64,000 bases of DNA, from assembly GCF_000012725.1 (NCBI RefSeq), contig NC_007406.1, positions 3,004,001 through 3,068,000 on the forward strand, written 5' to 3'. Position numbers and translations under genes: made by a program. The stretch comes from Nitrobacter winogradskyi Nb-255 (GTDB taxonomy: Bacteria; Pseudomonadota; Alphaproteobacteria; Rhizobiales; Xanthobacteraceae). Under the pieces are notes generated by a model. It had not been told where the DNA came from, made no database searches, and was given only the letters and a program-made list of their open reading frames with translations. The first letter of the stretch is position 1. The number at the start of each line of letters is the position of its first letter. Shown here one piece after another: positions 29,915 through 40,271 of this stretch.

Positions 29915-31471
29915 ATGAACGCCAACCTGTTCTCGCGCCTGTTCGACGATCTCGACGATGCAAGCCTGCTCGCGATCGAAACGATGGACGGACCGCGCAT
30001 CACCTATGGCGATCTGATCGCATTCTCCGGACGGCTGGCCAACGTCCTGGTGGCGCGCGGCGTGAGGCCGGGCGATCGCGTGGCGGTCCAGGCCGAAAAG
30101 TCGGTGCCCAATCTCGCGCTCTATCTCGCGACCGCGCGCGCCGGCGCGGTCTATCTGCCGCTCAACGACGCCTATACGCTCAGCGAACTCGACTACTTCA
30201 TCACCGACGCCGAGCCATCGCTGGTGGTGTGCGACCCCTCGAAAGCAGGAGGTCTCCAGGCGATCGCATCGAAAGTGAACGCTACGATCGAGACCCTGGA
30301 CGCGAAGGGAAAGGGATCGCTGACCGGAGCCGCCACGACAGCAAAGCCTGATTTCATCACGGTTGCGCGCGCAGGCGACGACCTTGCCGCGATCCTCTAC
30401 ACGTCAGGCACGACCGGGCGATCCAAGGGCGCGATGCTGACTCACGACAATCTGACATCGAACGCCATGAGCCTCGTCGATGCCTGGCGCTTCACCCAAA
30501 AGGATGTGCTGATCCACGCGCTGCCAATCCATCACACTCACGGACTGTTCGTGGCTGGTAACGTCACGCTGCTTGCACGCGCTTCGATGATCTTTCTTCC
30601 GCGGTTTGATCCGGAAGCTGTCATCAACATAATGGCGCGCGCCACCGTGCTGATGGGCGTGCCGACCTTCTACACGCGCCTGCTGCAACATCCGGCGCTG
30701 ACGAAAGAATCGACCGGACCTATGCGGCTGTTTATCTCCGGCTCCGCTCCTCTGCTCGCCGACACTCACCGCGAGTGGTCGGCGCGTACCGGTCACGCCC
30801 TGCTCGAACGCTACGGCATGACGGAGACCGGCATGAACACGTCAAATCCTTATGACGGCGATCGCGTTCCCGGTGCCGTGGGCCCTGCGTTGCGTGGGGT
30901 CTCGGTCCGCGTCACCGACCGGGAGAGCGGAAAGGAGCTGCCGCGCGAAAGCGTCGGCATGATCGAGGTCAGGGGCCCGAACGTGTTCAAGGGCTACTGG
31001 CGGATGCCCGAGAAGACCAGGACCGAATTTCGCGACGACGGCTTCTTCATCACGGGCGACATCGGCAAGATCGATCACCGGGATTACGTGCACATTCTCG
31101 GCCGCGGCACGGACCTCGTGATAACAGGAGGCCTCAATGTCTATCCGAAGGAGGTCGAAAGCGAAATCGACGCGCTCGCGGGCGTGGCCGAGAGCGCGGT
31201 CATCGGCGTCCCTCATCCGGATTTCGGCGAGGGCGTGACGGCGGTCGTGGTCCGCGGCAAGAATGGAGACATGACCGAAGAACAAATGCTGAAAGCGCTG
31301 GATGGGCGATTGGCGAAGTTCAAAATACCGAAGCGAATCATCTTTGTCGACGAACTGCCTCGTAACGCCATGGGCAAGGTGCAGAAGAATATTTTGCGCC
31401 ATACCTATGCCGGCCTGTACGGATCGAAGGTCCCCGGCGGCTTCCTGCCGCATGATGTTAAGAAACTGTGA
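29915..31471 (+). CDS. matB: Malonyl-CoA synthetase (AMP-forming)
   Basis: 518-residue ANL-superfamily ligase. Motifs: LYTSGTTGRSKGAMLTHDN (P-loop), ERYGMTETGMN, TGDIGKIDHRDYVHILGRGTDLVITGG in overlapping pieces, and the catalytic Lys near RNAMGKVQKN. Length and the MNANLFSRLFDDLDDASLLA start match malonate-CoA ligases of rhizobia, which activate malonate. A related short-chain substrate cannot be excluded by eye. No matA/matC neighbours, unlike Rhizobium trifolii. Confidence 0.82.
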   Translation: MNANLFSRLFDDLDDASLLAIETMDGPRITYGDLIAFSGRLANVLVARGVRPGDRVAVQAEKSVPNLALYLATARAGAVYLPLNDAYTLSELDYFITDAEPSLVVCDPSKAGGLQAIASKVNATIETLDAKGKGSLTGAATTAKPDFITVARAGDDLAAILYTSGTTGRSKGAMLTHDNLTSNAMSLVDAWRFTQKDVLIHALPIHHTHGLFVAGNVTLLARASMIFLPRFDPEAVINIMARATVLMGVPTFYTRLLQHPALTKESTGPMRLFISGSAPLLADTHREWSARTGHALLERYGMTETGMNTSNPYDGDRVPGAVGPALRGVSVRVTDRESGKELPRESVGMIEVRGPNVFKGYWRMPEKTRTEFRDDGFFITGDIGKIDHRDYVHILGRGTDLVITGGLNVYPKEVESEIDALAGVAESAVIGVPHPDFGEGVTAVVVRGKNGDMTEEQMLKALDGRLAKFKIPKRIIFVDELPRNAMGKVQKNILRHTYAGLYGSKVPGGFLPHDVKKL

Positions 31472-31612
31472 AGGCGGTGTTCCCAGCGGCTATCCGTCAA
31501 CAGCGATATTGAACGTTGCACAGGCTGGCTCAACTCCATAAGTATATGAGCAGAATTGCTTGTCGCGGATCCCCAACAGGGCTTGCGTCGCGTGCCCGCA
31601 ACCAGCGAAGCC

Positions 31613-32017
31613 ATGATGACCGTCAGGATCGAACGACCGCTTTCGCCGCACCTGCAGATTTACCGCTGGACCCTGACGATGACGCTGTCCATCGTCCACC
31701 GCGCGACCGGCGTGGCGCTCTATTTCGGAACCCTGTTGCTGGTCTGGTGGCTGATGGCCGTGTCATCCGGGCCCGGCGCGTACGCCGCGGTCCAGTCCTT
31801 CACGTCGAGCTGGGCCGGACGGCTGATCGCGTTCGGGTACACGTGGGCGCTGATGCATCACATGCTCGGCGGCGTTCGCCACCTCGTCTGGGATCTCGGC
31901 TACGGATTCCAGCCGACCGAGCGTGAGTGGCTGACCAGGGCGACGCTGATCGGCGGCATTCTGCTCACGGCGCTGCTCTGGATCGCCGCCTATGCGATCG
32001 GAGGCGGAGGACGATGA
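31613..32017 (+). CDS. sdhC: Succinate dehydrogenase cytochrome b556 subunit
   Basis: Membrane anchor of complex II. Two adjacent ATGs (31613, 31616); family start is TVRIERPLSPHLQIYRW. Three membrane helices; the heme and quinone region is marked by TLSIVHRATGVAL and MHHMLGGVRHLVWDLG. Its TGA overlaps the sdhD start (ATGA). First gene of sdhCDAB. Confidence 0.94.
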   Translation: MMTVRIERPLSPHLQIYRWTLTMTLSIVHRATGVALYFGTLLLVWWLMAVSSGPGAYAAVQSFTSSWAGRLIAFGYTWALMHHMLGGVRHLVWDLGYGFQPTEREWLTRATLIGGILLTALLWIAAYAIGGGGR

Positions 32018-32421
32018 CCGCAACGCCGCCATCCGGCGCGAAGTCCATGCGGACCCCGCTGGGGCGGGTTCGCAACCATGGCTCGGCCCATTCCGGCACG
32101 ACGGATTTCTGGCGCCAGAGACTCACCTCGGTCGCCATGATCCTGCTCATCGTACCGATGGTCGTGGTGATGATGATCCTGCTCGGCCGCAACCAGGCGG
32201 GCGCGGCGCAGATTCTCGGCTCGCCGCCGATCGCCATCATCATGCTGCTGTTCGTGGTCGCCAGCATCTGGCATATGAAGATCGGGATGCAGGTGATCAT
32301 TGAGGACTACGTGCACGACGGAAAGCTAAAACTGGCGTCGATCATGGCGAACAACTTTTTCTCCGTGACCCTGGCGCTGACCGCCGCTTACGCCATCTTC
32401 AAATTGTCATCCGGAGTTTAG
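32014..32421 (+). CDS. sdhD: Succinate dehydrogenase membrane anchor subunit
   Basis: 135 residues, ATG at 32014 inside the sdhC stop. Three membrane helices (about 44-65, 73-92, 108-130); the heme ligand region is IWHMKIGMQVIIEDYVHD. Pairs with SdhC to bind heme b and quinone. sdhA starts three bases after its stop. Confidence 0.94.
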   Translation: MTATPPSGAKSMRTPLGRVRNHGSAHSGTTDFWRQRLTSVAMILLIVPMVVVMMILLGRNQAGAAQILGSPPIAIIMLLFVVASIWHMKIGMQVIIEDYVHDGKLKLASIMANNFFSVTLALTAAYAIFKLSSGV

Positions 32422-32424
32422 TTC

Positions 32425-34248
32425 ATGGCCGGAAACGGCAACGCGGCGGCGGCCGTCAACGGCAAGGCCTATCCCATCGAAGATCATACCTATGACGTTG
32501 TCGTCGTCGGCGCCGGCGGAGCCGGACTGCGGGCCGTCGTGGGTTGCGGCGAGGCCGGCCTGCGCACCGCCTGCATCACCAAGGTTTTTCCCACCCGCTC
32601 ACACACCGTGGCGGCGCAGGGCGGCATTTCCGCCTCGCTCGGCAACATGCACAAGGATGACTGGCGCTGGCATATGTACGATACCGTCAAGGGATCGGAC
32701 TGGCTCGGCGATCAGGATTGCATCGAATACATGGTGCGTAACGCACCGGAGGCGGTCTACGAACTCGAGCACTGGGGCGTTCCGTTCTCCCGCACTGAAG
32801 ACGGCAGGATCTACCAGCGCCCGTTCGGTGGCATGACGATCGATTACGGCAAGAGCCAGGCCCAGCGAACCTGCGCCGCCGCCGACCGCACCGGTCACGC
32901 CATGCTGCATACGATGTACGGTCAGGCGCTGCGCCGCGCCGCCGAATTCTTCATCGAGTTCTTCGCCATCGACCTGATCATGGACGATCAGGGCGCCTGC
33001 CGCGGCGTGATCGCGCTGAAGCTCGACGACGGCACGCTGCACCGCTTCCGCGCCCAGACCACCATTCTCGCAACCGGCGGCTACGGGCGCGTTTATGCCT
33101 CCTGCACCTCGGCGCATATCTGCACCGGAGACGGCGGCGGCATGGCGTTGCGCGCCGGCCTGCCGTTACAAGACATGGAGTTCGTCCAATTTCATCCGAC
33201 CGGCATCTACGGTTCGGGCTGCCTCGTCACTGAAGGCGCGCGCGGTGAAGGCGGCTATCTGGTCAACGCCGAGGGCGAGCGCTTCATGGAGCGCTACGCG
33301 CCGTCCGCCAAGGACCTCGCCTCGCGCGACGTCGTCTCGCGGGCGATGACGATCGAAATCCGCGAAGGCCGCGGCGTCGGCAAGAAGAAAGACCACATCT
33401 TCCTGCACCTCGACCATCTCGACCCGAAAGTGCTTCACGAACGGCTGCCGGGCATTTCGGAAACGGTGAAGATCTTCGCCGGCGTCGACGTCACCCGCGA
33501 GCCGATCCCGATCCTGCCGACAGCGCACTACAACATGGGCGGCATCCCCACCAACTTCCACGGCGAGGTGGTCACCAAAAAGGACGGCAATGACAACGCG
33601 GTCGTGCCGGGCCTGATGGCGGTCGGCGAAGCCGCCTGTGTCTCCGTGCACGGCGCCAACCGCCTTGGCTCCAACTCGCTGATCGATCTCGTGGTGTTCG
33701 GTCGGGCCGCCGCCCGGCGCTGCGCCGAAAAGCTCACCGCCAACGCCGAGCAGCCCGATCTCCCCGCGAACTCCAGCGACATGGCGCTCGGACGCCTCGA
33801 CAAATTTCGTTACGCCGCAGGCGGCACGCCGACCGCCAGGCTGCGCGAGAACATGCAACGCGTGATGCAGGCCAACTGCGCCGTCTTTCGCACCCAGGAT
33901 ACCCTGGCTGAAGGCCAGAAACTGATTCACCAGGTCCACGAAGGAATTTCCGACCTCGCCGTGTTCGATCGCTCGCTGGTATGGAACACGGACCTGATGG
34001 AGACGATGGAGTATGACAATCTCATCTCCCAGGCGGTGGTGACGATGGATTGCGCCGCCAACCGCACCGAGAGCCGCGGCGCCCATGCGCGCGAGGACTA
34101 CCCGCAACGCGACGATCAGAACTGGATGAAACACACGCTGGCGCGGCTCAGCGATCGCGGCGTCACCACGATCGACTACCGCCCGGTACACGACTACACG
34201 ATGACAAACGACGTTCAGTCGATCCCGCCGAAGGCGCGGGTATATTGA
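32425..34248 (+). CDS. sdhA: Succinate dehydrogenase flavoprotein subunit
   Basis: 607 residues. FAD-binding motif [12 protein letters not shown], covalent-FAD His in [16 protein letters not shown], active-site Arg region [11 protein letters not shown]. Oxidises succinate to fumarate in the TCA cycle and respiratory chain. The gap to sdhB (223 bases) holds a composite repeat, unusual inside an sdh operon. Confidence 0.97.
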   Translation: MAGNGNAAAAVNGKAYPIEDHTYDVVVVGAGGAGLRAVVGCGEAGLRTACITKVFPTRSHTVAAQGGISASLGNMHKDDWRWHMYDTVKGSDWLGDQDCIEYMVRNAPEAVYELEHWGVPFSRTEDGRIYQRPFGGMTIDYGKSQAQRTCAAADRTGHAMLHTMYGQALRRAAEFFIEFFAIDLIMDDQGACRGVIALKLDDGTLHRFRAQTTILATGGYGRVYASCTSAHICTGDGGGMALRAGLPLQDMEFVQFHPTGIYGSGCLVTEGARGEGGYLVNAEGERFMERYAPSAKDLASRDVVSRAMTIEIREGRGVGKKKDHIFLHLDHLDPKVLHERLPGISETVKIFAGVDVTREPIPILPTAHYNMGGIPTNFHGEVVTKKDGNDNAVVPGLMAVGEAACVSVHGANRLGSNSLIDLVVFGRAAARRCAEKLTANAEQPDLPANSSDMALGRLDKFRYAAGGTPTARLRENMQRVMQANCAVFRTQDTLAEGQKLIHQVHEGISDLAVFDRSLVWNTDLMETMEYDNLISQAVVTMDCAANRTESRGAHAREDYPQRDDQNWMKHTLARLSDRGVTTIDYRPVHDYTMTNDVQSIPPKARVY

Positions 34249-34267
34249 TCCGAAGCCAGAGCCTTAT

Positions 34268-34363
34268 CGCTTCTGTCGGGATCAGAGGCGAGGCTCTATG
34301 ATCTTGATTTAACGCGTTTTCTTCACGCGAACCGGTATCCACTTCGCTCGAAAACGCTATAAT
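34268..34363. repeat. Composite extragenic element (family D + A) inside the sdh operon
   Basis: Family D hairpin CGCTTCTG/CAGAGGCG (34268-34290), link GAGGCTCTATGATCTTG, then family A (GCGTTTTCTTCACGCGAACC ... GCTCGAAAACGC). Nearly identical in layout and sequence to 56121-56215. Copies at 22673-22773, 44704-44810 and 48827-48921 carry the same two parts. Confidence 0.87.
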
Positions 34364-34471
34364 AACGTCATGCGCGACCATGATCCGCGCATCCTTCGCG
34401 AGTAGATGGATGCGAGTAGATGGATCGCCGGATGAGACCCGCAATGACGGACATACAGCAAGGACGCACCG

Positions 34472-35254
34472 ATGGTTAAGTTCGCGCTTCCGAGAAAGTC
34501 AAAGGTGACCGAAGGCAAAACCTGGCCGAAGCCGGGAAGCGCGACCGAAACCCGCGAATTCAAGGTCTATCGCTGGAATCCGGACGACGACGAGAATCCA
34601 AGGGTCGACACCTTCCATGTCGATCTCCACGAGTGCGGCCCCAGGGTGCTCGATGGCCTGATCTGGATCAAGGATCATATCGACCCGACGCTGACCTTCC
34701 GCCGCTCCTGCCGCGAGGGTGTATGCGGTTCCTGCGCCATGAACATCAACGGCCAGAATACGCTGGCCTGCACCCAATCGCTTCACGACATTCCCGGCGA
34801 CGCGGTGAAGGTCAATCCGCTGCCGCACCAGCCGGTCGTGAAGGATCTCGTTCCCGACCTGACAAATTTCTACGCGCAGTATGCCTCGATCGAGCCGTGG
34901 CTGAAGACCGCGACGCCGACTCCGCAGAAGGAGTGGCGGCAAAGCCGCGAGGATCGCGAAAAGCTCGACGGCCTCTACGAATGTATCCTGTGCGCCTGCT
35001 GTTCGACGGCATGCCCGAGCTACTGGTGGAACAGCGATCGCTTCCTCGGCCCCGCCGCCCTGCTGCAAGCGGCGCGCTGGGTCACCGACTCACGCGACGA
35101 GGCCACCGGCGAGCGTCTTGACTATCTCGAGGATCCGTTCCGGCTCTATCGCTGCCACACCATCCTCAATTGCACCAAGGCTTGTCCGAAGAGTCTGAAT
35201 CCAGCGGAAGCCATCGCCACGCTGAAGCTGAAGCTGGTCGAGCGCCAGGTCTGA
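34472..35254 (+). CDS. sdhB: Succinate dehydrogenase iron-sulfur subunit
   Basis: 260 residues. [2Fe-2S] ligands in [20 protein letters not shown], [4Fe-4S] in [17 protein letters not shown] and [3Fe-4S] in [17 protein letters not shown]. Passes electrons from SdhA to quinone. ATG at 34472 after AAGGA. Separated from sdhA by a composite palindromic repeat, which might uncouple or modulate its expression. Confidence 0.97.
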   Translation: MVKFALPRKSKVTEGKTWPKPGSATETREFKVYRWNPDDDENPRVDTFHVDLHECGPRVLDGLIWIKDHIDPTLTFRRSCREGVCGSCAMNINGQNTLACTQSLHDIPGDAVKVNPLPHQPVVKDLVPDLTNFYAQYASIEPWLKTATPTPQKEWRQSREDREKLDGLYECILCACCSTACPSYWWNSDRFLGPAALLQAARWVTDSRDEATGERLDYLEDPFRLYRCHTILNCTKACPKSLNPAEAIATLKLKLVERQV

Positions 35255-35386
35255 CTCCCGTGCAATGACGGGGCACAGCTGACGCGACTATCCTGCGCGC
35301 GCGGCAGCCGGCGCCGATGTCGGCAGCCGAAGGCGTGCCGTCATCGTCTCGAACAGCAGCTCCGGAACATCACAGCCCCGAACCCG

Positions 35387-35440
35387 TTATAGCGTTTCGA
35401 ACGAAGCGGATGGCCTGTTCGCGTGAAGAAAACGCGTTGA
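35387..35440. repeat. Extragenic palindrome (family A)
   Basis: TTATAGCGTTTCGAACGAAG ... GCGTGAAGAAAACGCG, in the 341-base gap after sdhB (35255-35595), which has no gene. A family C copy follows at 35467. Confidence 0.8.
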
Positions 35441-35466
35441 ACCAGGCTCGTCGCTTATCTTTTGTT

Positions 35467-35516
35467 TGAGCATGATCTTTTCCGAAAACCGTTTCCACTT
35501 TTCGGGATCATGCTTC
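35467..35516. repeat. Extragenic palindrome (family C), clean copy
   Basis: AGCATGATC and GATCATGCT form the outer arms around CCGAAAACCGTTTCCACTTTTCGG. Best-preserved copy of this family here. Confidence 0.85.
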
Positions 35517-35595
35517 CAGCGTTTCAGGTCCGGAGCAAATCGTCCGAGGTTGCGGGCGAGACCTGTCATCTGGAAACGCCGAATGGAGAAGCCTG

Positions 35596-35838
35596 ATGGG
35601 GGATGAACCGACCGAAGTGCCGCCCGCGGAGCCTGGCCGTCCGACGGAGCCGCCTCGCGAAGACCCGCCAGGAAGCCCCCAGCCTGGTCCCGACATTCCG
35701 CCGCCAGCACACGAACCGGATGCGCCCGTCCCTCCGCGGGAATTACCCGGCCAGATGCCCGATGAGCTGCCGCCACAGGCTCCTCCGACACCGCCCGCGC
35801 AGCCTCCCGCCACGATGCATATGCGTCACCAAGCGTAA
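35596..35838 (+). CDS. Proline-rich small protein (80 aa)
   Basis: ATG at 35596 after GGAGAAGCC. About a third of residues are Pro with Glu and Asp (EVPPAEPGRPTEPPREDPPG). No signal peptide or fold visible, so intrinsically disordered. Ribosome binding site and length favour a real gene, but codon bias of a GC-rich genome can make such frames by chance. Function unknown. Confidence 0.5.
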   Translation: MGDEPTEVPPAEPGRPTEPPREDPPGSPQPGPDIPPPAHEPDAPVPPRELPGQMPDELPPQAPPTPPAQPPATMHMRHQA

Positions 35839-35854
35839 TGCAACGGCGCGAGCC

Positions 35855-35899
35855 ATCCAGGTCGGGGCAATCCAGGTCGGTGCAATCCGGATCGGTGAA
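35855..35899. repeat. Three 15-base tandem repeats
   Basis: ATCCAGGTCGGGGCA, ATCCAGGTCGGTGCA and ATCCGGATCGGTGAA in tandem, between the Pro-rich gene and the OmpA-family gene. Confidence 0.8.
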
Positions 35900-36048
35900 T
35901 GACAGGCGACGAATGCCGCATGTCTGATCCGCTCGCGCGAAAACGGATCACCGCCACACTCCAGCCTTATCGCTATCGATTGATCGGTTCCCCGCTCACT
36001 GACGGCAGGCTGGTCCTGCTGCCGAAATCTCTCTTGGAAGAAATAGCC

Positions 36049-37911
36049 ATGACGCATTTTCGCCTGCTCCTGCTCGCCACGTCGGCTCTCACTCTCTCGT
36101 CGCTGACGGTGACGCCTTCACAGGCGCAATCCGGGCCGGTCCAGTTCGCGCAGGCAACGCCCTCGGGCGAGAACGGCGACAAGGACAAGCGGAAGGGACC
36201 GCCGAAAGCCGCACCCGATCGTCCGGCAGCCAGCCAGCCCGCGGCGGCGCCTCCTCATGCGCGCCCCAAGGCGCCGAAACCTCCGACGGCCGCTCCGCCG
36301 CGACCCGCCATACCCCCGGCGGCCCCGCCTTCGCGGCCGACAGCATCGCCACAGCGAGCAACACCTCCCGCTGCTCCAGAGACGCCTAGAGCCGCACCAT
36401 CGCCTCAGCCAGCCACGCCGCCGGCTGCCCCGAAACCGCCCGCGCCGTCAGCCGTCGCCCCGCCGTCTCCACCAAAGGGCACGCCGCCGGCTGCGATGAA
36501 ACCCGCTCCTGCGACGTCTGCTCCGATCGCGCCGCCACAAGCCACGCGACCCACGACGCCCCCAGCCGGCGCGGAGCCGAATGCAATGCGTCGCGACGAG
36601 CAAGGCCGTGGCAGATTCGAGCGCAACCGTGGTGAACCCGGTGGTCCCGGCGAGCGCCAGAAGGGCGCAGCGCCTGCGCCGAAGACAACCCCGGCGGCCG
36701 GATCGCCGTCCGACGCTCCAAAACCCGCGCCGGCGAACCCGCCCGTGGCCGCTCCGGCCGCAAGCCCCTCCCCCAATCCGAATGGAACCAAGGCCGGATC
36801 TGAGCCTCCCACCCCCGCCAGCCGGACCGCAAGGCCGGCAGGCGCGCCTCGTGCCCCCCAGGCGCCGCCGACCGTCACGGCTCCCCTGCCGCCGCCACCC
36901 CCGGTCGCCGACAAGGTCGTGGCGCCCGGCGCCGCGCCACAGGGACCCCGCCGCATCGAGGATTTTCGTTCCAGGCGGCAGGAGACGCAGCAGGGTGGCC
37001 GCACCATCATCACCGAACCGGGTCGCGTGATCGTGCGTGATCCGAGCGGACAGTCATTCATCCGGCACAACGAAAGTGATCGATTCCGCCGCGGGGCGCG
37101 GGATATCCGGCAGGAGCGCGTCGGTAACGACACCCGTAACATTGTGGTGCGGCAGGACGGCACGCAGATCATCACCGTCAACGATCGCGACGGACGGATG
37201 CTGCAACGAATCCGCCGTGACCCGCGCGGTCAGGAGATCGTCATCATCGACAACAGGCATCCCGGCCACGGCGGCCGGGGTGGTGCGCTCGCCGCAGGCG
37301 TCGCCGCCGGCATAGCGGCGGGCGCGATCGGCAGCTACTTCGTATCGCTGCCGCCGCCGCAGATCGGAATTCCGCCCGATCGTTACATCGTCGAAGCGGA
37401 AGGCGCGCCGCCCGAGGTGATCTACGACACCCTGATGGCGCCGCCGGTGGAGTCGATCCAGCGTCCTTATACGCTCGATGAAGTTCGCTACAGCCCGATG
37501 GTGCGCGCGCGGATGCCGAGCATCGATCTCGACACCATCAATTTCGAGACCGGATCATGGGATATCTCGGACGATCAGGCCGCGAAACTGCAGGTGATCG
37601 CCGACGGCATCAACCGTGTGGTCGCGCGCAATCCAGGCGAGGTGTTCCTCATTGAGGGCCACACCGACGCCGTTGGCAACGACGTCGACAACCTGTCGCT
37701 GTCGGATCGCCGGGCGCAATCGGCGGCGGAGCTGCTGACGCAGCAATTCCAGGTGCCGCCGGAGAACCTGGTGACGCAAGGCTATGGCGAGCAGAATCTG
37801 AAGATTCAGACCGACGGTCCCTCGCGGGAGAACCGGCGTGTCACGGTCCGTCGTATCACGCCGCTCCTGAACGGCGGGCAGACCGCGGGGTATCAGCAGC
37901 CGCCCAACTGA
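36049..37911 (+). CDS. OmpA-family outer-membrane protein with long Pro/Ala-rich region (620 aa)
   Basis: ATG at 36049 (TTGGAAGAA upstream); the frame upstream to 35899 is not signal-like. A signal peptide (MTHFRLLLLATSALTLSSLT, cleaved after SQA) is followed by ~280 residues of Pro/Ala-rich disordered sequence. Next come an Arg-rich part (RRIEDFRSRRQETQQGGRTI), a Gly-rich hydrophobic segment (GALAAGVAAGIAAGAIGSYF) and a C-terminal OmpA/MotB peptidoglycan-binding domain from about residue 495 (INFETGSWDISDDQ ... FLIEGHTDAVGND ... LSDRRAQSAAELL). Links outer membrane to peptidoglycan. Terminator follows. Confidence 0.88.
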   Translation: MTHFRLLLLATSALTLSSLTVTPSQAQSGPVQFAQATPSGENGDKDKRKGPPKAAPDRPAASQPAAAPPHARPKAPKPPTAAPPRPAIPPAAPPSRPTASPQRATPPAAPETPRAAPSPQPATPPAAPKPPAPSAVAPPSPPKGTPPAAMKPAPATSAPIAPPQATRPTTPPAGAEPNAMRRDEQGRGRFERNRGEPGGPGERQKGAAPAPKTTPAAGSPSDAPKPAPANPPVAAPAASPSPNPNGTKAGSEPPTPASRTARPAGAPRAPQAPPTVTAPLPPPPPVADKVVAPGAAPQGPRRIEDFRSRRQETQQGGRTIITEPGRVIVRDPSGQSFIRHNESDRFRRGARDIRQERVGNDTRNIVVRQDGTQIITVNDRDGRMLQRIRRDPRGQEIVIIDNRHPGHGGRGGALAAGVAAGIAAGAIGSYFVSLPPPQIGIPPDRYIVEAEGAPPEVIYDTLMAPPVESIQRPYTLDEVRYSPMVRARMPSIDLDTINFETGSWDISDDQAAKLQVIADGINRVVARNPGEVFLIEGHTDAVGNDVDNLSLSDRRAQSAAELLTQQFQVPPENLVTQGYGEQNLKIQTDGPSRENRRVTVRRITPLLNGGQTAGYQQPPN

Positions 37912-37928
37912 TCGAGCAGAAGCAAAAC

Positions 37929-37959
37929 GAAACGGCCGGGAGCGATCCCGGCCGTTTTT
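37929..37959. terminator. Bidirectional terminator between ompA-family gene and argG
   Basis: Perfect 11-base stem AACGGCCGGGA / TCCCGGCCGTT with loop GCGA, T-run on plus and an AAACG/CGTTTT context on minus. Serves both convergent genes. Confidence 0.92.
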
Positions 37960-38011
37960 GTTCTTATTGAAGCCGGTTGCCGCTGTCGTCCCACGCGGGC
38001 TCGCGATGCGC

Positions 38012-39241
38012 CTACAGCCCCAGCTTCTTCCTGCGCTGGCCGAGCGTGCGCAACCGCAGCGCATTGAGCTTGATGAAGCCGGCCGCATCGCGGTGATCAT
38101 AGGCCACGGCTCCCTCCTCGAAGGTGACGAGGTCCTGATCGTACAGCGAATACGCGCTGTCGCGGCCGACCAGGATGACGTTGCCCTTGTAGAGCTTCAG
38201 CCGCACCTGTCCGGTGACGTAACGCTGGCTCTGGTCGATCGCGGCCTGCAGCATCTCGCGCTCGGGCGAAAACCAGAAGCCGTTGTAGACCAGCTCGGCG
38301 TATTTCGGCATCAGTTCATCCTTCAGATGCGCCGCGCCGCGATCCAGCGTGATCTGCTCGATGCCGCGATGAGCAACCAGAAGAATAGCGCCGCCCGGCG
38401 TCTCATACATGCCGCGCGACTTCATGCCGACGAAACGGTTCTCGACCAGGTCGAGCCGGCCGATGCCGTTGGCGCGGCCGAGTTCGTTCAGCTTCGCGAG
38501 CAAGGTGGCGGGAGACATCTTGCCGCCATCGATGGCGACGGCATCGCCCTGCTCGAAATCGATGGTGATGTAGGTCGGCTGGTCCGGCGCCGCCTCCGGG
38601 TCGATGGTGCGCGAATAGACGTAATCCGGCACTTCCTGCGCGGGATCTTCCAGCACCTTGCCCTCGCTGGAGGCGTGCAGCAAATTGGCGTCCACGGAGA
38701 ACGGCGCTTCGCCGCGCTTGTCCTTGGCGATCGGAATCTGGTGCTGTTCGGCGAACGCGATCAATTGCTCGCGCGAACGCAGATCCCACTCACGCCACGG
38801 CGCGATGATGGTGATGTCAGGCTTGAGCGCGTAATAGCCAAGCTCGAAACGGACCTGATCGTTGCCCTTTCCGGTCGCGCCATGCGCCACGGCGTCGGCG
38901 CCGACCTTCTCCGCGATCTCGATCTGCTTCTTCGCGATCAGCGGGCGCGCGATCGAAGTGCCGAGCAGATATTGCCCCTCATAAACCGCATTGGCGCGGA
39001 ACATCGGGAATACATAATCGCGAACGAACTCCTCGCGTAAGTCCTCGATGAAGATGTTCTCGTCCTTGATTCCGAGCAACTGCGCCTTCCTGCGCGCGGG
39101 CTCAAGTTCCTCGCCCTGGCCAAGATCGGCGGTGAAGGTCACGACCTCGGCGCCGTAGGTGGTCTGCAACCATTTCAGGATAATCGAGGTATCGAGCCCG
39201 CCCGAATAGGCGAGCACGACCTTCTGCACCTTCTTGCTCAT
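38012..39241 (-). CDS. argG: Argininosuccinate synthase
   Basis: 409 residues from the ATG at 39239-39241 ([19 protein letters not shown]). Joins citrulline and aspartate with ATP in arginine synthesis. ATP-pyrophosphatase loop AYSGGLDTS at residues 10-18, then [15 protein letters not shown]-like segment ([15 protein letters not shown]). The 36 extra N-terminal residues of the longer frame are not family sequence. Convergent with the OmpA-family gene. Confidence 0.97.
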   Translation of the reverse strand: MSKKVQKVVLAYSGGLDTSIILKWLQTTYGAEVVTFTADLGQGEELEPARRKAQLLGIKDENIFIEDLREEFVRDYVFPMFRANAVYEGQYLLGTSIARPLIAKKQIEIAEKVGADAVAHGATGKGNDQVRFELGYYALKPDITIIAPWREWDLRSREQLIAFAEQHQIPIAKDKRGEAPFSVDANLLHASSEGKVLEDPAQEVPDYVYSRTIDPEAAPDQPTYITIDFEQGDAVAIDGGKMSPATLLAKLNELGRANGIGRLDLVENRFVGMKSRGMYETPGGAILLVAHRGIEQITLDRGAAHLKDELMPKYAELVYNGFWFSPEREMLQAAIDQSQRYVTGQVRLKLYKGNVILVGRDSAYSLYDQDLVTFEEGAVAYDHRDAAGFIKLNALRLRTLGQRRKKLGL

Positions 39242-39311
39242 GGAAATCCTGTGATGACGTGAATTCGGCGGGACTATAGGCGGAACCGGACCCCACGCAA
39301 GGTCCGAACGC

Positions 39312-40100
39312 TCATACCGGCTTCTCCGGCGCGGGTGCGGGGCCGACATCGCGGCCTCGCCATCGCTGCCGCAGGCGATAGCCCGGCCAGGCGAAGCGGG
39401 TCAACGCGGCATCGATCCCGGCGTCGCTCTTGCGGGTCGACGGCCAGCGGTAGATGTAGCCGTGCACCAGCCAGATCACCAGAAACGCCACCAGACCCGC
39501 CGTCGCCACGTCGGTGAAGAAATGACCGCCGAAGGCCATCCGCAGCACGCTGGTGACCGCGCCGAACGCGAGCGCCCCCGCATAGGCCAACGGCCGCCAC
39601 GCGGGCGGCGTCAGCGCCGCCGGGGCCAGCGTCCAGAACGCGGTCGCGCCCTCGCCGGAGAAAAAAGAGCAGTTCCGGCCGCACTCGCCGCGCGGGTCCC
39701 ACCAGGGCATGAACTTCCACGGGCCGCTGAACTCCGTCACCATCACCGGCCGGGGCCGGGCCCAATAGCTCTTGAACGTCAGGTTGGTGAGAATTCCCGC
39801 GCTGAGCAGCATCGTGATCAGCAGAAACGCAACGGCCCGGCCGGACATCATCAAGGGGCGATCGGGGCGAAACATCTTGACCGCCAGCGCGACGATCGCG
39901 GGGACCGCGAACCCCCACGCCACCCACATCGCGGCATTGCGCGCGAACGAGGCGAGCGCATCGGACTTGAGCGGAAAAGTCCCGGTCGCGGAATCATAGA
40001 ACAGCGCCGCTAGACGGAGATCGTATTCGGGATGAATCCCGAACACGACCCCGATCACGAGCGCAAGTCCAAGCGCAATGAATAAGCCGGGGCGGTTCAT
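39312..40100 (-). CDS. PAP2-superfamily membrane phosphatase
   Basis: 262 residues, about five to six membrane helices. Phosphatase motif 1 is KSYWARPRP; motif 3 is [14 protein letters not shown] (SRx5Hx3D type). Motif 2, normally PSGH, reads CSFFSGEGA here, with Glu in place of His. Such FSGE variants exist in lipid phosphatases of this superfamily, but the change affects a residue normally taking part in catalysis. Substrate could be undecaprenyl pyrophosphate, phosphatidylglycerophosphate or lipid A; not decidable by eye. It starts next to a family A repeat. Confidence 0.85.
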   Translation of the reverse strand: MNRPGLFIALGLALVIGVVFGIHPEYDLRLAALFYDSATGTFPLKSDALASFARNAAMWVAWGFAVPAIVALAVKMFRPDRPLMMSGRAVAFLLITMLLSAGILTNLTFKSYWARPRPVMVTEFSGPWKFMPWWDPRGECGRNCSFFSGEGATAFWTLAPAALTPPAWRPLAYAGALAFGAVTSVLRMAFGGHFFTDVATAGLVAFLVIWLVHGYIYRWPSTRKSDAGIDAALTRFAWPGYRLRQRWRGRDVGPAPAPEKPV

Positions 40101-40111
40101 GGAGCGCGGTT

Positions 40112-40165
40112 TATAGCGTTTTCGAGCGAAGTGGAATCCGGTTCGCGTGAAGAAAACGTGTCAAA
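40112..40165. repeat. Extragenic palindrome (family A)
   Basis: TATAGCGTTTTCGAGCGAAG ... CGCGTGAAGAAAACGTG. A close match to copies at 22673 and 56162. A family C copy follows at 40179-40226. Confidence 0.85.
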
Positions 40166-40178
40166 CGAAGGACTCTCG

Positions 40179-40226
40179 AGCATGATCCCGCAAAGTGGAA
40201 ACCGGTTTTCGGATAAAACCATGCTC
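40179..40226. repeat. Extragenic palindrome (family C)
   Basis: GAGCATGATCCCGCAAAGTG ... CCGGTTTTCGG ... CCATGCTC. Outer arms GAGCATG and CATGCTC pair. Confidence 0.82.
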
Positions 40227-40271
40227 GATCACAAGGTTTACGGCTACAGGCATGAAAAGGCCGAGGACGGC

